Positions 8,484 through 18,804 of a stretch of DNA of 64,000 nt are shown piece after piece (the stretch's first letter is position 1; the number at the start of each line of letters is the position of its first letter). The notes below the pieces were generated by a model that was not told the origin of the DNA, searched no databases, and saw only the letters and a program-made list of their open reading frames with translations. The stretch lies in contig NZ_FMCR01000002.1 of the NCBI RefSeq assembly GCF_900091575.1, forward strand, positions 713,760 through 777,759, written 5' to 3'. Both the position numbers and the translations under genes were made by a program. Source of the DNA: Micromonospora saelicesensis (GTDB taxonomy: Bacteria > Actinomycetota > Actinomycetes > Mycobacteriales > Micromonosporaceae).

Positions 8484-9200
8484 TCAGGCCCGCATCCGCG
8501 CGGACACGGCGATGACGAGCACCAGCGGCACGATCAGCAGGGCCGGGGCGACGACCGGCAGGTGCAGGGCGACGAGGGCGCCGACCGCCGCGCCGACCAT
8601 GAGGGCCAGCAGCACCTGAGCCTTGGGACGCAGGCTGGCCCACGGGCTGCGCGCGGCGACCCCGGCGATCAGGCTGGTGAGGGTGCCGGTCAGGTACGTG
8701 GAGGACAGGCCGGACACGCCGAAGCGTTGGATCGCACTGCTCTGCACGCCCAGCGCGACAGCGGACAACATCAGCAGCGCCAGGTGGACACCCGCGTCGG
8801 GGGTGTGCAGGGTGACCTCCCAGACGACGGCGAACACCACGAACACCGACAGCTCCAGGACCAGCGCCCAGGTGACCCGTCGGGGCCAGACCGGATCGTC
8901 GGGCTGTGCCGAGCCGACGACGCGGGCGCCCGCGAGGACACCGACGATGAAGCTGACGATGGCGCAGCCCGACGTCAGAGCCAGGTCGGCCTCGCCCCGG
9001 CCGGCCGAGAGCCCGAGCAGGACCATGTTGCCGGTCATCACGCTGGCGAAGGCGCCGCCGAGGGCGAGGAAACCGAGAGCGTCGGCGCTGCCGGTGAGGA
9101 AGGTGAGGACGACGACGAGCGCCTGCCGTCGTCGCAGCAGGCGCTCGTCTCGGCGCGGGGCGACGTGGGGGTGGGTGACGCGGGGCGCTGTGCTCGACAC
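8484..9200 (-). CDS. YoaK-family (DUF1275) membrane protein
   Basis: This 238-residue protein has six predicted membrane helices and the family motif M-T-G-N-M-V-L-L-G-L near residues 52-61. The GTG at 9200 is chosen because GGAAGG lies about 10 nt upstream; longer readings would run through the divergent regulatory region. DUF1275 members are widespread and uncharacterised. The gene is divergent from the GntR gene and convergent with the response regulator (3-bp gap). Confidence 0.82.
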   Translation of the reverse strand: MSSTAPRVTHPHVAPRRDERLLRRRQALVVVLTFLTGSADALGFLALGGAFASVMTGNMVLLGLSAGRGEADLALTSGCAIVSFIVGVLAGARVVGSAQPDDPVWPRRVTWALVLELSVFVVFAVVWEVTLHTPDAGVHLALLMLSAVALGVQSSAIQRFGVSGLSSTYLTGTLTSLIAGVAARSPWASLRPKAQVLLALMVGAAVGALVALHLPVVAPALLIVPLVLVIAVSARMRA

Positions 9201-9227
9201 TGTCGGCCACCTTCCAGTAATTGTTCT

Positions 9228-9249
9228 TCGTATACACTTTGTCCGGACA
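9228..9249. promoter_or_regulatory. GntR/FCD operator and -10 in the YoaK-GntR divergent region
   Basis: TCGTATACAC (9228-9237) matches 9 of 10 bases of the site TCGTATACAA found (minus strand) at 17334-17343 in front of the peptide-uptake operon. FCD-type GntR regulators typically bind GTATAC-centred dyads. A TACACT -10-like hexamer (9233-9238) overlaps it, which fits autoregulation. A perfect 10-bp palindrome TGTCCGGACA follows at 9240-9249. Confidence 0.6.
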
Positions 9250-9270
9250 CGTTCACGGAGAGGCGACCAG

Positions 9271-9951
9271 GTGGCTGAAGACCTACGGGACAAGCTCGGC
9301 GCGCAACACCTGCCGCTACGCGATCAGGTCCTCGCCGCGCTGCGGACCGCCATCATCGACGGCGACTACCTGCCCGGGGAACGGCTGACCGAGGACCGGC
9401 TCGCCGAGGACTTCGGCGTATCCCGCAACCCCGTCCGGGAGGCACTGCGCGTCGCCGAGGCGGAGGGGTTCGTCGTGATCCTCCCCCGCCGGGGAGCGGT
9501 CGTCGCCTCACCGAGCAGCGGGACCATCACCGACATGTTCGCCGTGCGCGAGCGCCTCGAGGCGCTGGCCGCCCGGCTGGCCGCCGAGCGGGCCACAGCG
9601 GCCGACGTGGCGTCCCTGCGTGCCCTGCTCGACCAGGGCCGCGAGGCGACGCAGCGCCACGACCTCGCCCGGGTCGCCGAACTGAACAGCACGCTGCACC
9701 TGCGCATCCTCCAGATCAGCGGAAACCCCTGGCTGTCGTCGATCGCCAAGTCGCTCTACCTCCATGTCCAGTGGGTCTTCCGGCTCGGTGCGGCCGAACG
9801 CGCGCCACATTCGTGGGCCGAGCACATCCAACTCGTCGACGCCATCGAGTCGGGCGACGGTGACCGCGCCGAGCGGGCCGCGCTCGACCACCTCGACGCG
9901 GCATCCGCCGCGGCGTACGAGAACGCCGAAGGCGGCTACGGCGCCCGCTGA
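9271..9951 (+). CDS. GntR-family transcriptional regulator, FCD (FadR) subfamily
   Basis: The protein has 226 residues. The N-terminal winged HTH (about residues 12-75) contains I-I-D-G-D-Y-L-P-G-E-R-L-T-E and G-V-S-R-N-P-V-R-E-A-L-R. The C-terminal all-helical FCD ligand-binding domain has the expected Asp/His positions (F-A-V-R-E-R-L-E, L-N-S-T-L-H, S-W-A-E-H). The GTG at 9271 follows GGAGAGG. It is convergent with the gamma-glutamyltransferase/Dpp operon and shares an operator motif with that operon's promoter, so it is the likely regulator, responding to a small carboxylate or peptide. Confidence 0.9.
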   Translation: MAEDLRDKLGAQHLPLRDQVLAALRTAIIDGDYLPGERLTEDRLAEDFGVSRNPVREALRVAEAEGFVVILPRRGAVVASPSSGTITDMFAVRERLEALAARLAAERATAADVASLRALLDQGREATQRHDLARVAELNSTLHLRILQISGNPWLSSIAKSLYLHVQWVFRLGAAERAPHSWAEHIQLVDAIESGDGDRAERAALDHLDAASAAAYENAEGGYGAR

Positions 9952-9974
9952 CGGGCGCGCGGCCAGGGTGCCCG

Positions 9975-11765
9975 CTACCGGCCGCACGCGTAGCCCTGCA
10001 TCCCCCGGGGATTCGCACCGGCCGCCAGCACTCCCGTCGCCGGGTCACGGGTCACCGCGCAGAGCCGACCGAGGCTCCACCCGTCGGTCACCCGCACCTC
10101 GTGCCCGTACGCCCGCAGCGCCGCCAGCACACCCTCGTCGAACCGGTCCTCCACCACCAGGACACCGGGCTCCATGTCGCGGGGATAGAACGACCCCGGC
10201 AGGCTGACCGTGTGCCACGCCGGCGCGTCGATGGCCTCCTGAAGGCTCTGCCCACCGACGAGGTGCCGCAGCAGGAACGGCAACTGCCACTGGTCCTGCT
10301 GGTCGCCACCGGGGGTGCCGCAGGCCAGCACCGGCTCGCCGTCGCGGTGCACCATCGTCGGGCTCAACGTCGTACGCGGGCGGCGGCCCGGCGCCAGCGA
10401 CGAGGCGAGCCCTTCCTCCAGCCAGAACATCTGCAACCTGCTGCCCAGCGGAAAGCCCAGCTCCGGAATCGTCGGGGAACTCTGCAACCAGCCGCCGCTG
10501 GGCGTCGCGGAGATCATGTTTCCCCAGCGGTCGACCACGTCCACGTGACAGGTGTCGCCCCGGGTCACCCCGTCCGCCTGCACCGTCGGCTCCCCCGTCG
10601 TCGGGTCTGTCGGGTCGGCATGCCGCGCGGCACCGGGTCGGACGTGGGCCGGCAGGTGCGGCTGCGCCCCGTCGGGACAGCCCGGCCGCAACTCCGCCGA
10701 CGCGCGATCGCCGATCAGGGCGGCCCGCTCCCGCGCGTACTGCGGCGAGAGCAGCGCCTTGGCGGGCACGTCGGCTCCGTCGCCGTACCAGGCCTCCCGG
10801 TCGGCGAAGGCGAGCTTGAGCGCCTCGACCTGGGCGTGCACACCCGCCGCGGTCGCCGGGTCGTACGCGCCCGGGTCGTCGAGCGCGTCCAGTGTGGCCA
10901 GGGACTCCAGCAGCACCGGGCCCTGACCCCAGAAACCGGTCTTCGCCACCGAGTAGCCGTGCCAGTCGAGGGTGGCGGGCGGCTCCCAGCTCGCCGAGTA
11001 CGCGGCCAGGTCGTCGCCGGTGACCAGCCCGGCGTGCGGACGGCCACTGGAGTCCTGGAACGGTCGCCGGCTGAACGCGTCGATGGCCTCGGCGACGAAA
11101 CCCGTGCTCCAGGCCCGACGCGCCGCCTCGATCTGGGCCTCCCGGTCGGCGCCGGCCGCCTGTCCCGCCTCGACGAGCCGGCGCAGGGTGTCCGCGTACG
11201 CCGGGTTGGTGACCAACTCCCCCGCGGCGGGCGGCCGGCCGCCGCGCAGCCAGAGTGCGGCGGAGGTGGGCCAGTGTTCCTCGAACAACGACCGGACGGC
11301 TGCCACTGTGTCACCGACCCGGCCCACCAGCGGGTGCCCGGCGCCGGCGTAGCCGATCGCCGGCTCCAGCACCTCGGCGAGGGTGAGCGTGCCGTGCTCG
11401 CGCAGCAGCAGGAGCCAGGCGTCCACCGCGCCGGGTACGGCCGCCGCGAGCGGCCCGGCACCCGGGATGAGGTCCATCCCGAGGGACCGGAAGTGCGCGA
11501 TGGTGGCGCCGGCCGGCGCCGGCCCCTGCCCGCACAGCACCTTCGGTCGGGGGTCCCGTGCGGTGGCCACGATGGCCGGCACCTCACCGCCCGGCCCGTT
11601 CAGGTGCGGCTCGACGACGTGCAGGACGAAACCGGCGGTGACCGCGGCGTCGAAGGCGTTGCCCCCGCGTTCCAGGATGCCCATCGCCGACTGGCTGGCG
11701 AGCCAGTGGGTGGAGGACACCATGCCGAAGGTGCCCTGCAACGTGGGCCGGGTGGTGAACGTCAT
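9975..11765 (-). CDS. Gamma-glutamyltransferase family protein (cytosolic)
   Basis: This 596-residue protein is a full-length Ntn-hydrolase of the GGT family. The catalytic Thr expected at autoprocessing is Thr405 in G-D-T-C-H-V-D-V-V-D. Other family segments are G-G-N-A-F-D-A-A-V, N-G-P-G-G and D-G-E-P-V-L-A-C-G-T-P-G-G. The usual T-T-H is replaced by D-T-C-H. No signal peptide is present, so it should act in the cytosol, unlike secreted GGTs. It is the last gene of the ABC-transporter operon (ATGA overlap with the ATPase), so it probably cleaves an imported gamma-glutamyl compound. Substrate unknown. Confidence 0.88.
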   Translation of the reverse strand: MTFTTRPTLQGTFGMVSSTHWLASQSAMGILERGGNAFDAAVTAGFVLHVVEPHLNGPGGEVPAIVATARDPRPKVLCGQGPAPAGATIAHFRSLGMDLIPGAGPLAAAVPGAVDAWLLLLREHGTLTLAEVLEPAIGYAGAGHPLVGRVGDTVAAVRSLFEEHWPTSAALWLRGGRPPAAGELVTNPAYADTLRRLVEAGQAAGADREAQIEAARRAWSTGFVAEAIDAFSRRPFQDSSGRPHAGLVTGDDLAAYSASWEPPATLDWHGYSVAKTGFWGQGPVLLESLATLDALDDPGAYDPATAAGVHAQVEALKLAFADREAWYGDGADVPAKALLSPQYARERAALIGDRASAELRPGCPDGAQPHLPAHVRPGAARHADPTDPTTGEPTVQADGVTRGDTCHVDVVDRWGNMISATPSGGWLQSSPTIPELGFPLGSRLQMFWLEEGLASSLAPGRRPRTTLSPTMVHRDGEPVLACGTPGGDQQDQWQLPFLLRHLVGGQSLQEAIDAPAWHTVSLPGSFYPRDMEPGVLVVEDRFDEGVLAALRAYGHEVRVTDGWSLGRLCAVTRDPATGVLAAGANPRGMQGYACGR

Positions 11766-12759
11766 GACAACACCTCACTGGGATCTGCGGTACGAACGTC
11801 GGGACCGGTGCCGTCCGGCCGGACCAGGTGGCACGCGGCCATGCCGTCGCCGATGGCGGTCTGCGCCGGCACCTCCGTCGCGCACCGGTCGAAGGCGAGC
11901 GGGCACCGGGTCCGGAACCGGCAGCCGGACGGCGGGTCGAGCGCGGACGGCAGGTCGTCGCCGAGCAGCACCGGCTGACGGTGGCGCTGACGCACCGGGT
12001 CGGCCACCGGCGCGGCGGACAGCAGCGCCTGCGTGTACGGGTGTGCGGGTCGGGCGAAGATCCGCTCGCGGCTGCCGGTCTCGACGAGTTGACCCAGGTA
12101 CATGACCGCGATGTCGTCAGCCAGGTACTCGACAGCGGAGAGGTCGTGGGTGATGAAGAGGCAGGCGAACCCGATGTCGCGTTGCAGGTCGGCGAGGAGG
12201 TTGAGCACCGACGCCTGCACTGACACGTCGAGCGCGCTGGTGGGTTCGTCCGCGATGAGCAGCATGGGCTCGGAGATCAGGGCCCGCGCGATGCTGACCC
12301 GTTGACGTTGCCCGCCGGACAGCTCGTGGGGATAGCGACGGGCCACCTCGGCGCGCAGGCCCACCCGTTCGAGCTGGGGGGCGACACGGGCGTCCCGGTC
12401 ACGCCGGGAGATCCGCTTGCCGGCCAGCCGCAACGGCTCGGCCACGATCTCGCCCACCAGCATGCGTGGGTCCAGTGACGCGGCCGGGTCCTGGAAGACG
12501 ATCGACACCGCGCCGCGATGGGGGCGCAGCCGCCGTCGGGACAGGTGGGTGACGTCCGTGCCCGCGATCCGCACCGTTCCCGCCGTCGGTTCGACGAGCC
12601 GCACCACGCAACGGCCCACTGTGGACTTCCCGGAACCGCTCTCCCCCACCAGGGCTGTGACCCGGCCCCGCGGGATGGTCAGGGACACCCCGTCCACGGC
12701 GCGCACCGGGCCGAAGTGCATCACCAGGTCCGCGATCTCCAGGGCGTTCGGGTGCGGCG

Positions 12760-12763
<4 letters not shown>
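11762..12763 (-). CDS. Oligopeptide/dipeptide ABC transporter ATPase (DppF/OppF type)
   Basis: This 333-residue protein has Walker A G-E-S-G-S-G-K-S, the signature L-S-G-G-Q-R-Q-R-V, Walker B L-L-I-A-D-E-P-T and the C-terminal oligopeptide/dipeptide ATPase extension with C-x-F-R-T-R-C-P-type Cys residues. The ATG at 12763 overlaps the preceding ATPase stop by 4 bp; its own stop overlaps the gamma-glutamyltransferase start by 4 bp. It pairs with the neighbouring DppD-type ATPase to drive import. Confidence 0.92.
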
Positions 12764-13772
<1,009 letters not shown>

Positions 13773-13776
<4 letters not shown>

Positions 13777-14660
13777 CGCCGGTCTCCCTTCGGGTCGAGG
13801 GCGTCGCGCAGGGCGTCACCGAAGACGTTGAACGCCAGCGCCAGACCCATGATCACCACGCCGGGGAAGACGGCGGCCCAGGGGGCGCGGGCGGCGAACT
13901 GCTGGGCGGTGGCCAGCATGGTGCCGAGACTGGGTGCCGGGGGCTGGATGCCGAGGCCGAGGAAGGACAGCACCGCCTCGCCGAGGATCGCGGCCGGGAT
14001 GGCGACAGTGGCCTGCACCAGGATCACCGAGGTCGCGTTCGGCAGGATGTGCCGGGCCAGCACCCACAGGTCGCTCGCGCCGTCCACGACGGCCGCCGCG
14101 ACGAAGTCCAGCGACTTGAGGCGCAGCGTGTCCGAGCGGACGACCCTGATCACCCCGGGGATCTGGGCGATGCCGATGGCCACCGCGGCGTTGCCGAGGC
14201 TGGCGCCCCGGATGGCCGCCAACCCCACCGCCATGATCAGAAACGGAAACGCCAGCAGCAGGTCGGTGAAGCGCGAGATCACCGCGTCCCAGGCCCGGAA
14301 GTAGCCGGCCGCCAGCCCGAGCGGCACCCCGATGACCAGCGACGTGGCCACCGCCAGGAGCCCCACCTGCAACGACGCCCGGGCGCCGAGCATGATGCGG
14401 GAGAGGACGTCCCGGCCGAGGTCGTCGGTGCCCAGCAGGTGCCCGGCGGTGCCGGGAGGTGCGAACGTACGGGCGAAGTCGGTCTGGTCGACCGAGTAGG
14501 GCGCGAGCCAGGGCGAGAGCAGCGCGATGACACCCGCCAGCGCGAGCACGACGAAGCTCACCACGGCGAGCGGGTTGCGCCGCAGCCGCCGCAGCACCCG
14601 GGTACGCCGGGTGATGCTGGCGGTGCCGGTCTCCGCCATCGGTACGGTGAGGACGGTCAT
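13773..14660 (-). CDS. Peptide ABC transporter permease (DppC type)
   Basis: The protein has 295 residues, with a cytosolic Arg-rich N-terminus and about six membrane helices. The OppC N-terminal segment includes R-R-N-P-L-A-V-V-S and the periplasmic H-L-L-G-T-D-D-L-G-R-D motif typical of DppC/OppC. The binding-protein-dependent EAA-type loop occupies about residues 195-215. It overlaps DppB by ATGA and the first ATPase by ATGA. Confidence 0.92.
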
Positions 14661-15613
14661 GCCGGATCTCCCGTCACCCGGATGCGTGGATCGATGACCG
14701 AGTAGAGCAGGTCCACGAAGAAGTTGATCACGATGTAGGCCGCGGCGGTGAGCAGGACGACGGCCTGGATCACCGGGTAGTCCCGTTGGAACACCGCGTC
14801 GATGGTCATCTTGCCGAAGCCCGGCAGCCCGAAGATCTGTTCGGTGACGACCGCGCCCGAGATCAGCCCGCCGAGTTGGAGACCCACCACGGTCACCACC
14901 ACGATGAGGCTGTTCCGCAGGGCGTGCCGGGTGATGACGGCGCGCGGCCGCAGGCCCTTCGCCTTCGCCGTGCGCACATAGTCGGAGGAGAGCGAGTCCA
15001 ACATCGCCGACCGGGTCTGCCGCATGATGATCGCGGCGAGGCCGGTGCCGAGGATCACCGCCGGCAGGACGATGTGGTGCAGGTTGTCCACGGGGTCCTC
15101 CAGGATCGGCACGAAGCCGGAGGCGGGGAAGAGCCCGGTCGCCACGGACAGGTAGAGGATCGCCAGCAGCCCCAGCCAGAAGTGCGGCACCGACAGGCCG
15201 ATCAGGGCCAGACCGTTGGCGAGCCACTCCGCCGGACGTCCACGACGGACCGCCGCGAGCACCCCGGCGCCGACGCCGAGCGCCGCCGCGATGAGGATCG
15301 CCAGGACGGACAACTCGACGGTCACCGGCAGGGCGGTCGTGAGCATCGACGAGACCGGCGTACCGGTGCGGATCGACACCCCGAAGTCGCCCTGTGCCAT
15401 GCGCTCCACGTACTGGGCGAACTGCACCGGCAGCGGCTGGTCCAGCCCGTAGTGGCGACGGATGGCCTCCAGGGCCTCCGGCGACCGGTCCTCCCCGGCC
15501 AGGGCGAGCGCCGGGTCGCCGGGGAGCGCCCGTACGCCGACGAAGACCACGATCGTCGACAACAGCAGGGTCAGCGCCGACTGCCAGGCGCGGGTGAGCA
15601 GATATCGGGCCAC
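14657..15613 (-). CDS. Peptide ABC transporter permease (DppB type)
   Basis: This 318-residue protein has six membrane helices, the first at residues 9-30. It shows the DppB hallmarks L-P-G-D-P-A near the start of the periplasmic part and the cytoplasmic E-A-A-like loop with R-T-A-K-A-K-G-L. It begins 6 bp after the binding-protein stop. With DppC it forms the membrane channel of the importer. Confidence 0.92.
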   Translation of the reverse strand: MARYLLTRAWQSALTLLLSTIVVFVGVRALPGDPALALAGEDRSPEALEAIRRHYGLDQPLPVQFAQYVERMAQGDFGVSIRTGTPVSSMLTTALPVTVELSVLAILIAAALGVGAGVLAAVRRGRPAEWLANGLALIGLSVPHFWLGLLAILYLSVATGLFPASGFVPILEDPVDNLHHIVLPAVILGTGLAAIIMRQTRSAMLDSLSSDYVRTAKAKGLRPRAVITRHALRNSLIVVVTVVGLQLGGLISGAVVTEQIFGLPGFGKMTIDAVFQRDYPVIQAVVLLTAAAYIVINFFVDLLYSVIDPRIRVTGDPA

Positions 15614-15619
15614 GACGGC

Positions 15620-17296
15620 CTACTTGCCGAAGCCGGCGAAGGCCGCCCGGATCACGCCGTCCGGGTAGACCTGGAGGCCCTGGATCTGCTTGCTGACGGC
15701 GGTCAGGTTGCGCTGCCGGTAGAGGTAGATCAGGGCGTCGTCCTGCTGGAGCAGTGTGACCGCCTGCCCGTACAGCTTCCTGCGCTCCTCGACGTCGCCG
15801 GCCTGTCGGGCCTGGGTCAGCAGGGTGTCGAGCTGCGGGTTGCTGTAGCCGGCGACGTTCTGGCTCGCGCCGGTACCGACGAAGTTCGTGATGTTGGCGT
15901 CCGGGTCGATCCGGCCGCTCCACCCCAGTTGCAGCAGCTCGAAGTTGCCACGGTCCTGCTCGTCGAGGAGCGACGAGTACTCCACCGGGTTGATCTTCAG
16001 GTCGAATCCGCCGTCCTTGACCATGGACTGCAACGCCTGCGCGAGACGCAGCGTGTCGGGGGTGTTCGAGGCGAGCATCGTGACCGTGTACGGCGTCTGC
16101 ACGCCGGCCTCGGCCAGCAACTGCTTGGCCTTGGCGGGGTCGTGCGCCGGGCAGGTCTGCGCCTCCGGCGACGAGAACGTGCTCGCTGGCGAGATCGGGG
16201 AGCAGGCGGCGGCGTGCAGACCGTTGAAGACCGCGTCGACCAGGGACTTGCGGTCGATGGCGTGCTCGAAGGCCTGCCGCACCTTGGCGTTCTGGGCGAG
16301 GGGGCGGTTGATGGGCTTGGGGGCGGTGCCGACGCCGTCGACGTTGCCGACGTTGATGGTCAGACCCTGGTAGCCGAGGGACTGCGACTGGAGGACGGAG
16401 ACCGCCGCGTCCTGCCGGAGCGAGGCGACGTCCTGGGTGGAGATTGAGTCGGCGACCTGCGCGTCGCCGGAGCGCAGGTTGGCGGCGCGGATGCTGGCGT
16501 CGGTGAGGATCCGCCACGAGATGGTGTCCAGGTGCACCTTGCTCGCGTCGTAGTAGTTCGGGTCCCGCACCACCTCGATGGAGTTCTGCGGCACCCGCTT
16601 CGCGAACTTGAAGGGGCCGACGCAGACCGGCGCCGAGGCGAAGTCGTCGCCCAGGGTCCGCAGCGCCTGCGCACTCATGATCATGCCGGCCCGGTCGGCC
16701 AGGGCCCCGAGCAACGGTGCGAACGGCTGCTTCAGTCGCAGGACGACTGTCTGCGCGTCCGGGGTGTCGACGCCGTCGATGGGGCCGAGTTCGCTCTTGC
16801 GCGCCGATCGGGCGTTGGTGAGGTGGCGTTGCAGGGTGGCCTTCACCGCGGCCGAGTCGAACGCCGTGCCGTCCGCGAAGCGCACGCCGGGCCGCAGCGG
16901 AATGGTCACCGTCCGGCCGTCGCCGCTCGTGGTGGGCAGTGCCGTCGCGAGCTGCGGTACGACCTGCGCCTGCTCGTTCACGTCGTAGAGCTTCTGGCAC
17001 ATGGCCTGGAAGACGTAGCGGGAGTAGAGGCTTCTCGACAGCGTCGGGTCCAGCGCGTCGGGCTCGGCGGAGAGGGCGATGACCAGCTTGCCGCCCTGCT
17101 TCACGGCGGCGGGGTCGGCGGGCGTACCGAAGGAATCCTGGCCCGCCGACTGGTCGCCGCCGGACGGGTCGCCGCCTTCGTTGTTCGACACCGGTGAGCA
17201 GGCGACGACAGTGCAGACGACGGCGGCCGCCGCCACCGCGACCCGGAGCACCCGGCGGCGGGGCAGGTTCGTTTCGCGGACGGAGAGGTTCGTCAT
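15620..17296 (-). CDS. ABC transporter substrate-binding lipoprotein (peptide family 5)
   Basis: This 558-residue SBP_bac_5 family protein has an Arg-rich n-region and a lipobox V-V-A-C with the lipid-modified Cys at residue 33. The mature part has the family segments for peptide- or nickel-type binding proteins. The ATG at 17296 follows AGGAG at 7 nt. It is the first gene of the operon (binding protein, DppB, DppC, DppD, DppF, gamma-glutamyltransferase). The presence of the transferase suggests a gamma-glutamyl peptide as cargo, but that is inference. Confidence 0.92.
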   Translation of the reverse strand: MTNLSVRETNLPRRRVLRVAVAAAAVVCTVVACSPVSNNEGGDPSGGDQSAGQDSFGTPADPAAVKQGGKLVIALSAEPDALDPTLSRSLYSRYVFQAMCQKLYDVNEQAQVVPQLATALPTTSGDGRTVTIPLRPGVRFADGTAFDSAAVKATLQRHLTNARSARKSELGPIDGVDTPDAQTVVLRLKQPFAPLLGALADRAGMIMSAQALRTLGDDFASAPVCVGPFKFAKRVPQNSIEVVRDPNYYDASKVHLDTISWRILTDASIRAANLRSGDAQVADSISTQDVASLRQDAAVSVLQSQSLGYQGLTINVGNVDGVGTAPKPINRPLAQNAKVRQAFEHAIDRKSLVDAVFNGLHAAACSPISPASTFSSPEAQTCPAHDPAKAKQLLAEAGVQTPYTVTMLASNTPDTLRLAQALQSMVKDGGFDLKINPVEYSSLLDEQDRGNFELLQLGWSGRIDPDANITNFVGTGASQNVAGYSNPQLDTLLTQARQAGDVEERRKLYGQAVTLLQQDDALIYLYRQRNLTAVSKQIQGLQVYPDGVIRAAFAGFGK

Positions 17297-17325
17297 GGAG
17301 AGCTCCTCAAGTGGGCGATTCGGGG

Positions 17326-17355
17326 AGCGTATGTTGTATACGATGACCGCCGCAA
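17326..17355 (-). promoter_or_regulatory. Promoter and GntR-type operator of the peptide-uptake operon
   Basis: Reading the minus strand, TTGCGG (17350-17355) and TACGCT (17326-17331) are separated by 18 bp and form a plausible sigma-70 promoter. Between them lies TCGTATACAA (17334-17343), the match to the site in the GntR promoter region. An operator between -35 and -10 is a repressing position. Confidence 0.55.
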
Positions 17356-17413
17356 GACCTCCGTAAATGGCTCGTCAGGCACCCCGGGCGCCCTGAACAG
17401 GCCCGGCCGGCGA

Positions 17414-18601
17414 TCAGCTCGCGGGCCGAGTCCGGGCGCCCCGGACCAGGCTGAGCAGGACGACCAGCGCGAGCACCGCCACCACCGCGCTGAAGACCTC
17501 GCCGGCCGGGCGCAGACCGATCGTCTGGATCAGCAGACCGACCCCGACCGCTGGCACACCGAGCATGGCGAACAGGATGGCGAAGAAGGTCGACACCGCC
17601 TCGGCCCGGTGCTGCGGTTCGGTCTTCATCGTGATCGTCGCGATGCCGTCGCCGACCGCCACCCCGGACGCGACGCCGATGATCGCCGCGCTGATGAGCA
17701 GCGTCGCCAGCAACGCCATCCACATGCTGAACGCGAGCAGGCCCGCCCCGACGACCAGGCCGGCGCAGGCGCTGGCCAGCGCGGCGCGCGAGGACAGCAC
17801 GCGGGTCAGCAGCTGCCCGAACGCCGCGCCGGCGAACGCCACGAAGACCACCAGCGCGGCCAGGGTGTGTGAGGTCTCGTGCAGGACCATGCCGAGGAAC
17901 AGCCCGCTCACCGACGTGAGCACCCCGAGAGCGGCGAAGCCCGCGCCGGCGGTGATCGCCGAACGGATGAAGGCGCCGCGGATGGTCGCCGGCACGTGCA
18001 ACCGCTGCACCCGCACTGTCACCGGCGAACGTTCCCGGACCGTCTCCGGCACACCGCGCAGCGCGATGATCGCGATCACCGCCAGGACCAGCACGATCAC
18101 CCAGGGCAGCCGGAGCGGTTCGGGTGCCACGTCCGACACGATCCCGGACAGCAGGGTGCCGGTGGCCAGGCCGCCCAGGTTCGCGAAGATCGACACGGTG
18201 GCGGCACGCTTCGGGTGCCGCGGGTCGATCAGCTCTGCCAAGGCCGCGGTCGCCGTGCCGATGATCAGTGCGGCGGACAGCCCGGCGAGGATCCGACCCA
18301 CGATGATCATCGCCAGGTCCACGGCGGCGAGGAACACGGCGTCGGCGGCGACCGAGAGCAGCAGCGCGATGAGGATGACCGGGCGTCGGCCGATCTGGTC
18401 GGAGAGCCGACCGAAGACCAGCAGTCCGACCACGACTCCCAGCGCGTACAGCGCGTAGACCACTGTCACGGTCAACGACGAGAAGCCGAACTCCAGCTCG
18501 TAGAGCGGGTAGAGCGGCGTCGGCACTGTGGTGCCCACGAGCGTGATCCAGAACGCGAACGCGACCCGTACCGCCCCGGACGTGGAACCGGACCGTGTCA
18601 C
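17414..18601 (-). CDS. MFS transporter
   Basis: The protein has about 395 residues and 12 membrane helices. Motif A after TM2 reads G-R-L-S-D-Q-I-G-R-R-P. It shares the T-V-P-T-P-L-Y-P-L-Y segment with the MFS protein at 2579, so the two belong to one subfamily. The GTG at 18601 is chosen because the sequence becomes MFS-like right after it; upstream in-frame ATGs at 18661 and 18730 would add a basic tail and run into the operator. No regulator gene is adjacent, yet a strong double operator lies about 110 bp upstream. Confidence 0.85.
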   Translation of the reverse strand: MTRSGSTSGAVRVAFAFWITLVGTTVPTPLYPLYELEFGFSSLTVTVVYALYALGVVVGLLVFGRLSDQIGRRPVILIALLLSVAADAVFLAAVDLAMIIVGRILAGLSAALIIGTATAALAELIDPRHPKRAATVSIFANLGGLATGTLLSGIVSDVAPEPLRLPWVIVLVLAVIAIIALRGVPETVRERSPVTVRVQRLHVPATIRGAFIRSAITAGAGFAALGVLTSVSGLFLGMVLHETSHTLAALVVFVAFAGAAFGQLLTRVLSSRAALASACAGLVVGAGLLAFSMWMALLATLLISAAIIGVASGVAVGDGIATITMKTEPQHRAEAVSTFFAILFAMLGVPAVGVGLLIQTIGLRPAGEVFSAVVAVLALVVLLSLVRGARTRPAS

Positions 18602-18710
18602 ACGTACAGCATGAATCTCGGTCTCGGGCCGAGGTGCGGTAACGAGCCTAAACGCCCGCATCGGGTGGCAGCGCACGGCGTGCTGGCCGGCCATGTCGAT
18701 CTGCCGAGAA

Positions 18711-18754
18711 GCGGTATACCTCAGAGGCATATTTATACCTCTGAGGTATACCGC
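18711..18754. promoter_or_regulatory. Double palindromic operator upstream of the MFS gene
   Basis: Perfect 17-bp arms (18711-18727 and 18738-18754) surround a 10-bp AT-rich centre. The same bases can be read as two tandem 17-bp dyads, TATACCTC-n-GAGG(C/T)ATA, spaced 19 bp apart, about two helical turns. On the minus strand TATAAAT (18731-18737) in the centre could be the -10 element, so a dimer on each dyad would block transcription. The regulator is not encoded next to it. Confidence 0.65.
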
Positions 18755-18804
18755 TCAATACCGCATCCGCCCCGACGAAGGTGACCGCCGGTGACCGACC
18801 GAAC

